A stretch of 56,739 nucleotides of DNA. Origin: Pseudomonadota bacterium (lineage in GTDB: Bacteria > Pseudomonadota > Gammaproteobacteria > Burkholderiales > Burkholderiaceae_C). The notes under the pieces are model-generated. The model saw only the letters and a program-made list of their open reading frames with translations, had not been told where the DNA came from and searched no databases. Position numbers and translations under genes: made by a program. Location of the stretch: positions 1 through 56,739 of the forward strand of contig JAJXTO010000019.1 of the NCBI GenBank assembly GCA_021783695.1. The letters run 5' to 3'. Each line of letters opens with the position of its first letter. Position 1 is the first letter of the stretch. Of this stretch, positions 26,512 through 36,211 are shown one piece after another.

Positions 26512-27465
26512 TTGAAAGCCTCCACCCTCGCCGCCGAGAGCCTGTTCGACGCCAATGCCCCACAATTGATGTGGCAGTGGATCGCGGGCCAGAGCAATCC
26601 CGAGCGGCGCTTCGACATGGCCGCCGTCGAGGGCGCCACCTCTGGGGCCGATCTGGTTGGCTACCTGAATTACATCCATCCCTTCCGCGTGCAGATCCTC
26701 GGCTGGCGCGAGGTCGACTACCTCAACAATTCCACGCAGGAAGACCGGCTGCGGCGCATCCGTCGCATCATTGGCCTGGAGCCGCCGGCCCTGGTGCTGG
26801 CCGACGGCAAGGATCCGCCGCCCTGTCTCGTCGACGAGTGCAATGCCGCACAGGTGCCGTTGTTCCAGACGGCGGAGACCGCGGCCTTCACCATCGACGT
26901 GCTGCGCGCCTATCTGTCCAAGCACTTCGCCAACCGCATCACCCAGCACGGCGTTTTCATGGACATACTGGGCCTGGGCGTACTGATTACCGGTGAATCC
27001 GGACTGGGCAAGAGCGAACTGGGGCTCGACCTCATCACCCGTGGTCACGGCCTGGTGGCAGACGACTGCGTGGATCTGCTGCGCGTGGCGCAGAACACCA
27101 TCGAGGGCCGCTGCCCGCCGCTGTTGCAGAACCTGCTCGAAGTGCGCGGCATCGGCCTGCTCGACATCAAGACCATCTTTGGCGAAACCGCGGTGCGCCG
27201 CAAGATGCGGCTCAAGCTCATCGCCCACCTCATTCGCCGCGACGTGCTCGACCGCAACTTCGACCGTCTGCCCGCTGGCAATCTGGACGAGGACGTGCTC
27301 GGTGTGCCGATTCGCAAGGTGATGATTCCGGTGGAAGCCGGGCGCAACCTCGGTGTGCTGGTGGAGTCAGCGGTGCGCAACACCATTCTGCAATTGCGGG
27401 GAATCGATACCCTGCGCGAATTCCAGGAACGCCAGCGCCAGGCCATGCAGGACGGTGACGACTGA
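26512..27465 (+). CDS. hprK: HPr kinase/phosphorylase
   Basis: The 317-residue protein starts at TTG 26512 ([18 protein letters not shown]), which fits the betaproteobacterial family N-terminus. The C-terminal kinase domain has the Walker [10 protein letters not shown] at about residue 161, VADDCVDL after it, and the [12 protein letters not shown] signature. HprK phosphorylates and dephosphorylates a Ser on HPr-type proteins; in betaproteobacteria it feeds the PTS-Ntr regulatory cascade with PtsN. The ribosome-binding site is weak. It is convergent with fur, 183 bp away. Confidence 0.94.
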   Translation: MKASTLAAESLFDANAPQLMWQWIAGQSNPERRFDMAAVEGATSGADLVGYLNYIHPFRVQILGWREVDYLNNSTQEDRLRRIRRIIGLEPPALVLADGKDPPPCLVDECNAAQVPLFQTAETAAFTIDVLRAYLSKHFANRITQHGVFMDILGLGVLITGESGLGKSELGLDLITRGHGLVADDCVDLLRVAQNTIEGRCPPLLQNLLEVRGIGLLDIKTIFGETAVRRKMRLKLIAHLIRRDVLDRNFDRLPAGNLDEDVLGVPIRKVMIPVEAGRNLGVLVESAVRNTILQLRGIDTLREFQERQRQAMQDGDD

Positions 27466-27648
27466 GGCGTTTTGCCATGAGCGGCCCCCCATGGGAGCAA
27501 GATGGTGCGTCGCCCAAAGCAAGCAATCATCCTGGTTGCAATATGCAGGCGACAGAACGCCGATCGGCCTGACGCGCATGAACGATCCCTGACGCCGTGT
27601 ACGCGCGGTTGCGTTGAGCCCTGACTGTCCAATAGGCAGGCGGGTGCG

Positions 27649-28134
27649 CTACTCGCGGTCGTGCGCATGCCCGCGCGCAGCCAGCGGGGTGTGGTCGGTC
27701 TTGTTGTAGTGCGGGCAGGTGTTTTTGTTCGCGCAGCTCGCGTAGAGCGACAGCGAGTGTTCCTGCAATTCAAAGCCGTGTTCGCTGGCGATTTTTTTCT
27801 GTCGCCGTTCGATTTCGGCATCGAAGAATTCCACCACGCGGCCGCAGTCCAGGCACACCAGATGGTCGTGGTGCTTGCCCTCATTGATCTCGAACACCGA
27901 CTTGCCCGACTCGAAGTTGCTGCGCAGCAAAATGCCGGCCTGCTCGAACTGGGTGAGTACGCGGTACACGGTGGCCAGGCCGATATCCTGCTGCTCGTCG
28001 AGCAGCACGCGGTACACGTCTTCCGCCGTCATGTGGCGCTGCGTGCCCTTCTGAAAAATTTCCAGGATGCGCAGCCGCGGCTGTGTGACCTTCAGGCCGG
28101 TATTGCGCAAACCTTGTGCGTTGCTCTGAGCCAT
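27649..28134 (-). CDS. fur: Ferric uptake regulator Fur
   Basis: The 161-residue protein has the Fur winged helix ([40 protein letters not shown]), the metal region [18 protein letters not shown] with a structural CxxC, and a second Cys pair (CANKNTC). It represses iron-uptake genes when loaded with Fe2+. The C-terminus ([16 protein letters not shown]) is slightly longer than in E. coli Fur. The gene is divergent from bamE with 75 bp between starts, the usual layout in Burkholderiales. Confidence 0.97.
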   Translation of the reverse strand: MAQSNAQGLRNTGLKVTQPRLRILEIFQKGTQRHMTAEDVYRVLLDEQQDIGLATVYRVLTQFEQAGILLRSNFESGKSVFEINEGKHHDHLVCLDCGRVVEFFDAEIERRQKKIASEHGFELQEHSLSLYASCANKNTCPHYNKTDHTPLAARGHAHDRE

Positions 28135-28209
28135 GGGGAGGAGGGCCGTATTCAGTAGAATGCGCCGATGTTAAACGACCCCGGCCGCGTTCACCACGCG
28201 AGAGTCCCG

Positions 28210-28866
28210 ATGCGGTTTTCCTCTGTTTTGCGCTCCTCCGAACAACCTGCCACGCAGCCGTTTTCCCGGCTGGGCTGGCGACCTGCAATCGCCGCCGCGG
28301 CGCTGTGCAGTCTGGCGCTGCTGGGAGGTTGCAGCAGCACCGCAACCCGGCACGATCTGACCTCGATGTTCAAGCCCTACCGCGCCGATGTCATTCAGGG
28401 CAACTTTGTGTCGCGCGAAATGGCGGCCGAACTCAAACCCGGCATGAGCAAGGAGCAGGTGCAGTCCATCATGGGCACGCCACTGCTCAAGACCATTTTC
28501 AACCAGAACCGATGGGAATACGTGTTCAGCCTGCGCCAGGGCTACCACGCGCCCATCGTGCGCCGCTTCACCGTGTATTTCGACAAAGACGGCAAGATGG
28601 AGCGCGCCGACGGCGACCCGCTGCCCTCCGAGCAGGAGTTCGTTGCCCAGATCAACTCCCTGCGCGACGGCGGCAAAAAGCCCAAGTTGCTGACCGAAGC
28701 GCAGTTGCAGGCCGAAATCGCCGCGGCGGACAAAAAATTCGCCGCGACCAAGCGGCCAGCCGTCCCTGCTTCGCAGCCCGGCAATCTGACGGTGTATGCG
28801 CCGGCGGCCGAAATCGCCGCGCTGCAGAACGCCGCTCCCACAGCTTCCGCTCCCGTCGGCAACTGA
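28210..28866 (+). CDS. bamE: Outer membrane assembly lipoprotein BamE (SmpA/OmlA)
   Basis: The 218-residue protein has a lipobox (LLGGC). The BamE fold follows: YRADVIQGNFVSREMAAELKP region, GMSKEQVQSIMGTPLL, the FNQNRWEYVFSLRQG block and RFTVYFDKDGKMER. BamE is part of the BAM complex that inserts beta-barrel proteins into the outer membrane. The C-terminal extension of about 70 residues (Ala-rich) is longer than E. coli BamE, as is common in this order. ATG 28210 is preferred over 28168. It lies 15 bp before dapB. Confidence 0.94.
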   Translation: MRFSSVLRSSEQPATQPFSRLGWRPAIAAAALCSLALLGGCSSTATRHDLTSMFKPYRADVIQGNFVSREMAAELKPGMSKEQVQSIMGTPLLKTIFNQNRWEYVFSLRQGYHAPIVRRFTVYFDKDGKMERADGDPLPSEQEFVAQINSLRDGGKKPKLLTEAQLQAEIAAADKKFAATKRPAVPASQPGNLTVYAPAAEIAALQNAAPTASAPVGN

Positions 28867-28881
28867 ACGCCGCCCCCGCAC

Positions 28882-29706
28882 ATGAGCACATCGCAAGCCG
28901 AGACGCACCGCATCGCCATTGCTGGTGCCAGCGGCCGAATGGGCCGCACTCTCATCGAAGCCGTGCTGGCTGCGCCGGACTGCAGCGTCAGCGCCGCGCT
29001 CGACATGCCCGGCAGCCCGGCGCTGGGGCAGGACGCCGGGGCCTTTGCCGGGGTGCACACCGGCGTGGCCATCCGCTCCGATCTGTACGCCGCGCTGCAG
29101 CACGCCCGTTACTTCATCGACTTCACCCGGCCCGAGGGCACGATGGCGCATCTGGCCGCGTGCGAGGCGGCGGGCGTGGCCATGGTCATCGGCACCACCG
29201 GCTTTGACGATGCGCAGCTGGCGCGCATCCGCGCCGCATCCCAGCGCATTGCCATCGTCATGGCGCCCAATATGAGCATCGGCGTCAATGTCGTGTTCAA
29301 GCTGCTGGAGCAGGCCGCGCGTGCGCTGGCGCAGGGTTATGACATCGAGATCATCGAAGCCCATCACCGTCACAAGGTGGACGCGCCTTCGGGCACGGCG
29401 CTGAAGATGGGCGAGATCGTTGCCGGTGCGCTTGGTCGCGACCTCAAGCAATACGCCGTCTATGGCCGCGAAGGCGTCACCGGCGAACGCGATCCGTCCA
29501 CCATCGGCTTTGCCACCGTGCGCGGCGGGGACATCGTGGGCGACCACACCGTGTTGTTCGCAGGCACCGGCGAACGCATCGAGATCACTCACAAATCGAG
29601 CAGTCGTGCCACCTACGCCCAGGGCAGTCTGCGCGCGGTGCGTTTCCTCTCCACCAAACCCCATGGCCTGTATGACATGCAGGACGTGCTGGGGCTCGAG
29701 GGCTGA
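28882..29706 (+). CDS. dapB: 4-hydroxy-tetrahydrodipicolinate reductase
   Basis: The 274-residue enzyme has an N-terminal NAD(P)-binding motif [12 protein letters not shown], the GTTGF motif, and the catalytic/substrate region [15 protein letters not shown]. It performs the second committed step of the diaminopimelate/lysine pathway in the cytoplasm. Its TGA overlaps the ATG of the ExbB-type gene (TGATG), so the genes are translationally coupled. The order bamE-dapB-exbB-exbD is conserved in related bacteria. Confidence 0.97.
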   Translation: MSTSQAETHRIAIAGASGRMGRTLIEAVLAAPDCSVSAALDMPGSPALGQDAGAFAGVHTGVAIRSDLYAALQHARYFIDFTRPEGTMAHLAACEAAGVAMVIGTTGFDDAQLARIRAASQRIAIVMAPNMSIGVNVVFKLLEQAARALAQGYDIEIIEAHHRHKVDAPSGTALKMGEIVAGALGRDLKQYAVYGREGVTGERDPSTIGFATVRGGDIVGDHTVLFAGTGERIEITHKSSSRATYAQGSLRAVRFLSTKPHGLYDMQDVLGLEG

Positions 29707-30368
29707 TGCCGCGCATGGGGGGACTTGCACAGTTCTGGCAGCAGGGCGACGCGCTCAGTCATCTGGTCGCGCTGGTTCTGCTGGCCATGTCGGTGGCGAG
29801 CTGGTTCGTCATCCTCTGGAAAGCGGCGCTGCTGTGGCGCGCCACGCGCCGCGTGCCTGCGGGCATTGCGGCCTACTGGGGCGCGCCATCACCTCTGCAG
29901 GCCGCGGCCGCGGCGCAGGCGGCTGACCGGGACGGCCTGTCCAGCCTGATGGCCGAGACCGCATCGCGGCTGGCTCGTCCTGACACCGTGCATCGCTGGC
30001 AGCCGCACGAAGACCGCGTCACCCGCGAATTGCGCGACACGCTGCAGGCGGCGCAGCGTCGGCTGCAGGCCGGACATGTGTTGCTGGCCAGTGTGGGCAG
30101 CACGGCGCCCTTCGTCGGGCTGTTCGGCACGGTCTGGGGCATTTACCACGCGCTCACCGCCATTGCCGCCAGCGGCCAGATCAGTGTGGACAAGGTGGCA
30201 GGCCCGGTGGGCGAAACCCTCATCATGACCGCCGCCGGTCTGGCTGTGGCCATTCCCGCCGTGCTGGCCTACAACGCCCTGAGCAAACGCGCCCGCCGCG
30301 TGCAGGGCGCGCTCGAAGGCTTCGCCCATGATCTGCAGCGTCTGCTGGCCACCAGTCCGGTGGTTTGA
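29706..30368 (+). CDS. exbB: MotA/TolQ/ExbB proton channel family protein
   Basis: The 220-residue protein has three membrane helices: a first near residues 15-38, and a C-terminal pair with GSTAPFVGLFGTVWGIYHAL and GPVGETLIMTAAGLAVAIPAVLAYN split across two helices. These are ExbB/TolQ hallmarks. With ExbD it forms the proton-driven motor that energises TonB- or Tol-type transport. No tonB or tol gene is seen nearby, so the partner is unknown. ATG 29706 overlaps the dapB stop; ATG 29715 is an alternative. Confidence 0.88.
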   Translation: MPRMGGLAQFWQQGDALSHLVALVLLAMSVASWFVILWKAALLWRATRRVPAGIAAYWGAPSPLQAAAAAQAADRDGLSSLMAETASRLARPDTVHRWQPHEDRVTRELRDTLQAAQRRLQAGHVLLASVGSTAPFVGLFGTVWGIYHALTAIAASGQISVDKVAGPVGETLIMTAAGLAVAIPAVLAYNALSKRARRVQGALEGFAHDLQRLLATSPVV

Positions 30369-30380
30369 GCCTCGCGTGCC

Positions 30381-30818
30381 ATGAGCTTCGGCCGTTTTGA
30401 TCAGGGGGACGAGGGCGAAGCGATGAGCGACATCAACATGACGCCGCTGATCGACGTCATGTTGGTTCTGCTGGTGATTTTCATCATCACCGCGCCGCTG
30501 CTCACCGGCAGTCTCAAACTCGATCTGCCCAAGGTCGATGCTCCCGCCGCGCAGCAGCCGCCCGGCGTGCTCCATGTCGGGCTGCGCAAGGACGGGCAGC
30601 TCTTCCTCGCCGATCAGGCGGTCACGCTTGCGCAACTCGCGTCGCGCTTTGCGGCTGCGGCGCAGCAGTCGGACAAGACCGAGGTGCACATCAGTGCCGA
30701 TGCCGCCGTGCCCTATGGCGATGTGGCGCGGGTGATGGGCGCGGCGCAGGCCGCAGGTCTGCGCCGCATTGGCCTCATCACTCAGCCGCCGACGGGCGCG
30801 GCCTCCGCTGTGCACTGA
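30381..30818 (+). CDS. exbD: ExbD/TolR biopolymer transport protein
   Basis: The 145-residue protein has a single N-terminal helix containing the essential Asp: NMTPLIDVMLVLLVIFIIT. A periplasmic domain follows, with LRKDGQLFLADQAVTLAQL and VHISADAAVPYGDVARVM. It pairs with the ExbB-type protein 12 bp upstream as the proton-translocating partner. An internal ATG at 30423 is possible, but the longer start fits the family better. Confidence 0.92.
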   Translation: MSFGRFDQGDEGEAMSDINMTPLIDVMLVLLVIFIITAPLLTGSLKLDLPKVDAPAAQQPPGVLHVGLRKDGQLFLADQAVTLAQLASRFAAAAQQSDKTEVHISADAAVPYGDVARVMGAAQAAGLRRIGLITQPPTGAASAVH

Positions 30819-30828
30819 GGGCTAGGAC

Positions 30829-31185
30829 CTACTTGAACTTGTAGTAGGTTTGGTTGAGGTAGGCGGCAATGTCCTTGACCTCTTCCGGGAACAGGTCGTG
30901 ATTGAGCTGGGTCACGCACATCTGCGTGAATGCCAGCAACTGCCTGGGGTTGTGCACCTTGCGATCCGGGCGGGTGTACATCGCCGAAGTCGAGCCCATC
31001 ATCCGCTCGGCGTGGCAGGCGGCGCACTTGAGGTCGGTGTAGGCCTGCTGCCCCTTCACCAGATTGGCGCCCTGAAACTCATGCAGGGTCGTGTCTGCGG
31101 CATGCGCCATCAAAGGTAAACCCATCAGGCCGATCAGGGCGCTGTTGCCGACAATGCGCCGCATCAGATGCATGGTTGGTGTCAT
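30829..31185 (-). CDS. Periplasmic monohaem c-type cytochrome
   Basis: The 118-residue protein has a signal peptide (MTPTMHLMRRIVGNSALIGL, cleavage after AHA) and one CxxCH haem site (KCAACHAERMMG). A distal Met for the sixth ligand may be in FTQMCVTQLN. It ends EVKDIAAYLNQTYYKFK, typical of small class I cytochromes. GGGAGA precedes ATG 31185. No specific redox partner is apparent; it lies convergent to exbD and upstream of a diguanylate cyclase gene. Confidence 0.85.
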   Translation of the reverse strand: MTPTMHLMRRIVGNSALIGLMGLPLMAHAADTTLHEFQGANLVKGQQAYTDLKCAACHAERMMGSTSAMYTRPDRKVHNPRQLLAFTQMCVTQLNHDLFPEEVKDIAAYLNQTYYKFK

Positions 31186-31271
31186 CGAAGTCTCCCTTGT
31201 AGTTGTGCGCGCAGTGTGCGGGTTGCGCGAGCGCCTTGTCCACAACGCCCCTGTCGGATGCAGGGATACCT

Positions 31272-33086
31272 TCAAGACCGTGCCGGCCGAGTGAACTGGA
31301 ACAGCGCGGTGTGCACATCCGCGTCCATCTCGGCTTCCCACAGCACATGGGTATCGCGCCCGAGCGCCTTGGCGCGGTACATCGCCACATCCGCCAGACG
31401 CAGCAGATCTTCGAGGGTCTGCGCATGTTGCGGATACAGCGCCACGCCGATGCTGCCCGAGGCGCGGAATTCCTGGCCCGACAAGGCATAGGGCGCGCGC
31501 AGGCGCTCCAGCGCATGCCGCGCCAGGTCTTCGGCCAGCCGCGGCGACGGCAGGTTGGGCAGCACGATGGCGAACTCGTCGCCGCCGAGCCGGGCGCAGA
31601 CCGCGTCGGGGCCGAAGGTCTCGCGCAGACGCGCGGCGGTGGCCTGGATCAGCGCGTCACCGGCGGCGTGGCCGAAGTGATCATTGATGCGCTTGAGGCC
31701 GTCGAGGTCGATCCACAGCACGGCGGCATGAGCGCGACTGTCGTGTGTGCGGTCGAGCTGGCGCTGCCCGGCGTCAAACAGACCGTTGCGGTTGAGCAGT
31801 CCGGTGAGCGGGTCTTTGAGCAGCAGATCCTGCAGCCTGGTCGCGCGCTCGCGCAGTTGCGCCACGCGCACGGAAAGACCATAGGTGAGCACCAGTGCGA
31901 GAAAAACCATCACCCATTGCAGTGCGTCGGCGGTGAGAAAGGTCTCCGGCAGCCAGCCCAGGGTGCGGCCGATATTGGCAAATCCGACGAGCAGCAGGGG
32001 AAACAGGCTGAGCAGCAGGATCATCGCGGGAATGAAGCGCTGCCGCCAGCGCACCACGGCGGCCAGGGCGATCAGGAACAGCGAGGACGATGCAATCATC
32101 TGCGCCGGAACCAGCATCCAGCCGCTGTTGGGCAGCAGGTCGGCCACCGCCAGGGTGATGGCCAGCCATTGCACGATCTGCAAGGCCAGATCGGTGCGCG
32201 GCGCGTGGCGCGGCAGCAGCAGATAGGCGCGGATGAAGTACAGCCCGCCGGCGCACATCAACGACAGTCCGCCGATCAGCCCGAAGCTGTTCCACGGGCT
32301 TGCGCTGGGCCAGAACTGGTGCTGCCCCACGCCGGAGATCGTCAGCATGTAGAACAAGGCGGCGGCCTGCCACAGGATGTAGGCGAGGTAGGCTTTGTCG
32401 CGCGTGCTGAAAAACAAAAAGGCGTTATAGATCAGCAGCGCCACGGTCATGCCGTAGAACAGCCCTTGCAGCAGGGCGTCGTCCACCGCGTGATGGCGGA
32501 AGGCCGCAGCACTCCACAAATGGAACTCCGGAGTGAGCGCGCCATATTGCGTCACCCGAATCAGCAGGGTGCTGGCTCCTTCGGGCGGTTCAAACGCAAA
32601 TGCTGTGTAACGGGAATGCAGCGCACCGAGCTGCCCGATGCCCGCCGGACGCGCGCCGTCCGCGTTGGCAAGATCGGAGGGCAGCAGATAAGCCTCGGCC
32701 TCGCGCCAGACCGGACGCCCGGGCTGCAGCACCAGTTGCTCCGGCGACCGCACGCTGCGAAACAGGCGGATGCGCACCCACAGGGCCTCATCGCTGATGC
32801 CCAGATTGTCATCGCGAACCGCCTGGAACTGCGAGTCTGGCAGCAGTGCCACCGTACCGGGCTGCAGCCGCGTGCCGGGTTCCCGATACACCTGCAGCGA
32901 CTGTCTCAGGCTTTGGTGTGCGAGATCCTGCGGCACCAGAACCATCAAAGGAGCCATCGCCGCGTCGGGTGCCACGGTTGCCCAGACCCGTCCCGCCATC
33001 AGGAGTGCCAGAAGCAGAGCCGCCAGCGCCAAGGCCAGGCCGCGCAGCGTGTCGCGTCGACGGGCAAGCAGTGGCGGACGAGGCAT
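31272..33086 (-). CDS. 7TMR-DISM diguanylate cyclase (membrane GGDEF protein)
   Basis: The 604-residue protein has an N-terminal helix or signal, a periplasmic 7TMR-DISM extracellular domain (residues about 45-205), seven membrane helices (about 210-400) and a C-terminal GGDEF domain with KDPLTGLLNRNGLF and LGGDEFAIVLPN. Unlike the two other cyclases in this window it has no RxxD I-site at the expected spacing (the region reads FGPDAVCARL), so feedback inhibition may be absent. It would make c-di-GMP in response to an extracytoplasmic ligand. ATG 33086 is chosen; the frame is open to 33173. Confidence 0.9.
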   Translation of the reverse strand: MPRPPLLARRRDTLRGLALALAALLLALLMAGRVWATVAPDAAMAPLMVLVPQDLAHQSLRQSLQVYREPGTRLQPGTVALLPDSQFQAVRDDNLGISDEALWVRIRLFRSVRSPEQLVLQPGRPVWREAEAYLLPSDLANADGARPAGIGQLGALHSRYTAFAFEPPEGASTLLIRVTQYGALTPEFHLWSAAAFRHHAVDDALLQGLFYGMTVALLIYNAFLFFSTRDKAYLAYILWQAAALFYMLTISGVGQHQFWPSASPWNSFGLIGGLSLMCAGGLYFIRAYLLLPRHAPRTDLALQIVQWLAITLAVADLLPNSGWMLVPAQMIASSSLFLIALAAVVRWRQRFIPAMILLLSLFPLLLVGFANIGRTLGWLPETFLTADALQWVMVFLALVLTYGLSVRVAQLRERATRLQDLLLKDPLTGLLNRNGLFDAGQRQLDRTHDSRAHAAVLWIDLDGLKRINDHFGHAAGDALIQATAARLRETFGPDAVCARLGGDEFAIVLPNLPSPRLAEDLARHALERLRAPYALSGQEFRASGSIGVALYPQHAQTLEDLLRLADVAMYRAKALGRDTHVLWEAEMDADVHTALFQFTRPARS

Positions 33087-33383
33087 GTGGAGAGCCCGAG
33101 GCGGACACCCGCTACGGGATGCGGCGGGGGATGAAAGGAAAATCAGTGTAGGGAGCGCCCTTGGCCGCTTCAATCCCTCTCAGCAGGGGGGCAAGACCGC
33201 CGCGCACGAGTCTTGTTCCGCGTCGCTTTAACCCCAGGGTCAACTCAAAACGTCGTGTTCACGCATACTTCTGGAAGAAACGCTATGGTTTCGCCGCACC
33301 ATTTCCGCTGAATCGCCGAATGATCTTCTTCCATCCTGCGGTTTGCGTGTCTGTGCGGGTGACCCTCCAACCCTGTTCAAACC

Positions 33384-35507
33384 ATGATGAAGACCCCTTC
33401 TTTGCGTACCTTGGATCTCGCCATGGCCGGCCCAGCGCTGCTGCGCGGGCAGGTGCGGCAGGCGTTTCATGCCACCTTTGACCGGTACGAGTCTCTGTTT
33501 CAACTGCTGCAGGGCGATGAGGCGTACTACAAAAAGCCGATCAGCCTGCGCCACCCGCTGATTTTCTACCTCGGCCATACGGCCACCTTTTTCGTCAACA
33601 AGTTTGTGCTGGCCGGAATCCACACCGGGCGCATCGACCCGAAACTGGAATCGATGTTCGCCGTCGGGGTGGACGAAATGAGCTGGGACGACTTGAACGC
33701 GGCGCACTACGACTGGCCTTCGGTCGAGGCGGTGTGGGCGTATCGCGCCAAGGTGCGTGAGCTGGTCGATGGTGTCATTTCCCGCTTGCCGCCTGATCCG
33801 CCGCAGAACTGGTGGAATAGTCCGTGGTGGGTGGTGCTCATGGGCATCGAGCATGAGCGCATCCACCTGGAAACGTCTTCCGTGCTGATGCGCCAGCACG
33901 CGTTGCCGTATGTCAAGCCGCATGCCGACTGGCAGCCCTGCCGCGCCTCCGGCGAGCCGCCCGCGCCGCAACTGGTCACCATCCCGGCGCAGCACTTCCG
34001 CCTGGGCCGTGACCGCCATCACCCCGAGTATTACGGCTGGGACAACGAATTCGGCGTGCACGAGGCGCGCACTGCCGAGTTCCAGGCCGGGCGCACGCTG
34101 GTGTCCAACCGTGAATTTCTCGCCTTCGTCGAAGCTGGCGGCTACCGCGACGACAGTGTCTGGAGCGAGGAAGGTCTGGCCTGGCGCCGCTTTGCGCAGG
34201 CAGGGCACCCGACCTTCTGGGTGCGCGGCGAGGGCGGCTGGCGGCTGCGGCTGCTCGCCGAAGAAGTGCCGATGCCCTGGGACTGGCCCGTGGAGACCAA
34301 TTTCCACGAGGCCAAGGCGTTTTGCAATTGGATGGCGCGGCAGACCGGCAAACCCTACCGGCTGCCGACAGAAGACGAATGGCACGCGCTGAGGCGGCAC
34401 GCCGGGGTCGAGGATGCGCCGCAGCCCAGCCCCGCAGCGGCGAACATCGAGCTCGACCATTTCGCCTCCAGCTGCCCGGTCACGCGCTTCGCCCACGGCG
34501 AGCTGTTCGACGTCATCGGCAACGTCTGGCAGTGGTGCGAGACCTGCACCTATCCGTTCGACGGCTTCGAGGTGCATCCGGTTTACGACGACTTCACCAC
34601 CCCGACGTTCGACGACCGCCATGCCCTCATCAAAGGCGGTTCGTGGATGTCGTGCGGCAACGAGGCGCTGCCCGGGTCGCGTTATGCGTTTCGGCGGCAT
34701 TTTTTCCAGCACGCCGGGTTTCGCTACGTGGTCAGCGACGCCTCCGTGCCGCTGCAGACCGGCAGCTACTACGAAACCGACGCGCAGGTGGCGCAATACT
34801 GCGAATTTCACTGGGGTGCGCAGTTTTTCGACGTGCCCAATTTTCCCAAGGCGCTGGCCGAGGCCTGTGTGCAGGCAATGCAGGGCCGGCCGCTGCGTCG
34901 CGCGCTCGATTTGGGTTGCGCCACCGGGCGTGCGACCTTCGAATTGGCGCGGCATGTCGCACAGGTCACGGGAATCGATTTTTCCGCCCGCTTCATCGGG
35001 GTCGGCCACCAGATGACCGGACAAGGCCGCATCCGTTACACCCTGTGCGACGAAGGCGAGCTCACCAGCTACCACGAGCACACCTTGGCCGAGCATGGGC
35101 TGGACGGCGTGCGCGACCGGGTGGCGTTTTTCCAGGGCGATGCGTGCAACCTCAAGCCCATTTACACCGACTACGACATCATCCTCGCCGCCAACCTGAT
35201 CGACCGGCTTTACGAGCCCGCGCTGTTCTTGCGCGATGTGCAGCATCGCATCGTCCCCGGCGGCTTGCTGGCCATTGCGTCGCCCTACACCTGGCTGAGC
35301 GAGTTCACTGTACGCGAGCACTGGATCGGCGGGTTCAAAAAAGACGGCGAAAACTGCACGACGCTCGATGGCTTGCACGCCTTGCTCGACCCGCATTTCG
35401 AGCGGATCGGCCCGCCGCGTGACGTGCCCTTCGTCATCCGCGAGACTGCGCGCAAATTCCAGCACAGTCTGTCGCAGCTCACGCTGTGGCGACGGCGGGA
35501 AAGCTGA
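33384..35507 (+). CDS. ovoA: Ovothiol synthesis protein OvoA (5-histidylcysteine sulfoxide synthase/methyltransferase)
   Basis: The 707-residue protein has three parts. Residues about 15-170 are a DinB-like iron-binding domain with GHTATFF and EHERIHLET. Residues about 195-450 form an FGE-sulfatase-like domain, with WDNEFGVHEAR, PYRLPTEDEWHALR, GNVWQWCETC and KGGSWMSCGNEALPG. The C-terminal about 230 residues are a SAM methyltransferase (RALDLGCATGRATFELARH). This order is that of OvoA, which joins cysteine to histidine and later N-methylates the thiolhistidine to give ovothiol A, a strong antioxidant. A decayed copy of its 3' end lies at 38746-38945. ATG 33387 is an alternative start. Confidence 0.93.
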   Translation: MMKTPSLRTLDLAMAGPALLRGQVRQAFHATFDRYESLFQLLQGDEAYYKKPISLRHPLIFYLGHTATFFVNKFVLAGIHTGRIDPKLESMFAVGVDEMSWDDLNAAHYDWPSVEAVWAYRAKVRELVDGVISRLPPDPPQNWWNSPWWVVLMGIEHERIHLETSSVLMRQHALPYVKPHADWQPCRASGEPPAPQLVTIPAQHFRLGRDRHHPEYYGWDNEFGVHEARTAEFQAGRTLVSNREFLAFVEAGGYRDDSVWSEEGLAWRRFAQAGHPTFWVRGEGGWRLRLLAEEVPMPWDWPVETNFHEAKAFCNWMARQTGKPYRLPTEDEWHALRRHAGVEDAPQPSPAAANIELDHFASSCPVTRFAHGELFDVIGNVWQWCETCTYPFDGFEVHPVYDDFTTPTFDDRHALIKGGSWMSCGNEALPGSRYAFRRHFFQHAGFRYVVSDASVPLQTGSYYETDAQVAQYCEFHWGAQFFDVPNFPKALAEACVQAMQGRPLRRALDLGCATGRATFELARHVAQVTGIDFSARFIGVGHQMTGQGRIRYTLCDEGELTSYHEHTLAEHGLDGVRDRVAFFQGDACNLKPIYTDYDIILAANLIDRLYEPALFLRDVQHRIVPGGLLAIASPYTWLSEFTVREHWIGGFKKDGENCTTLDGLHALLDPHFERIGPPRDVPFVIRETARKFQHSLSQLTLWRRRES

Positions 35508-35579
35508 CATCGCAGCGCATCATGGCTCCAGTCGGCCTCGCCGCCCCGCTCCAGGTTTTCTCATGGGCGCTTGCCGGAT

Positions 35580-36119
35580 TCAAACCCCCCGACGTGTCCG
35601 CATGGCCTGGCCGATGGCCTGAAGTTGTGCATCGCTGAGCAGCCGTGCGGCCAGGGGCAGGAGTTCGCCTTCTTCGAAGTCAATGTGGTGCTGATGGCGC
35701 AGCGCAAAGTCCTCCACGCTGCGTGGATCGAGCGCTGCGGCATCGCCTTCCGTGAGGGCGACAAGCTGCGCACGCAGGGTGTGCCATGCGGCGTCGAACT
35801 CGCGATGTTCGCGCACGATGCGCGCGCGCATGTCGTGCAGGCACACCGCATCCGACCCGGCCATGGCCTCGAACAGGGCGGGAAACAGATCCTCCTCCTC
35901 ATCCTGGTGATGCTGGTGCCCCGCCGTCTCGAAATACCGGATCACCTGACCCGCTGCCTGCCGCGCAGCTTCATCGGCGCCATGCGCTGCCAGGTGCGCA
36001 GGCAGGCGCTGCAAGGTGGCGCATTGCCTGGAGATGCGCTGATGGCAGGCGGACAGCAGCGCCAGCGGCGCGTCGAAACCCGCAGCCGCGTGCGTGCCGA
36101 GAAGTGTGCTGAGAGTCAT
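35580..36119 (-). CDS. Hemerythrin HHE-domain protein
   Basis: The 179-residue helical protein has the metal-binding pattern of the hemerythrin HHE family: LSACHQRISRQC, AGHQHHQDEEEDLFPAL, RIVREHREFD and RHQHHIDFEEGELLP. It should bind a di-iron site that interacts with O2 or NO. CAGGAG is well placed before ATG 36119. It is divergent from the DUF488 gene. The nearby NsrR, broken ric and DUF2249 genes suggest a role in nitrosative stress; that is inference from context. Confidence 0.88.
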   Translation of the reverse strand: MTLSTLLGTHAAAGFDAPLALLSACHQRISRQCATLQRLPAHLAAHGADEAARQAAGQVIRYFETAGHQHHQDEEEDLFPALFEAMAGSDAVCLHDMRARIVREHREFDAAWHTLRAQLVALTEGDAAALDPRSVEDFALRHQHHIDFEEGELLPLAARLLSDAQLQAIGQAMRTRRGV

Positions 36120-36165
36120 GTTGCGCTCCTGTCGGGCGCAAGGATGCGCCACCCATTGTGGTAAC

Positions 36166-36171
36166 TATAAT
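36166..36171 (+). promoter_or_regulatory. Possible -10 element for the DUF488 gene
   Basis: A perfect TATAAT lies between the divergent hemerythrin and DUF488 genes, about 40 bp before the DUF488 ATG. The -35 region at the right spacing is poor, so activator dependence is possible. Confidence 0.3.
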
Positions 36172-36211
36172 GCTTCTATGAATGCGCGATGCCAGAAAGG
36201 AGGCGCACATC

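Noticed and set aside
31203..33134. A 643-codon plus-strand frame
   Set aside because: It is opposite the DISM-GGDEF gene, whose domains are clear; the plus-strand product is low-complexity.
33240..35510. A 756-codon minus-strand frame
   Set aside because: It is the shadow of ovoA; no recognisable domain or ribosome-binding site.
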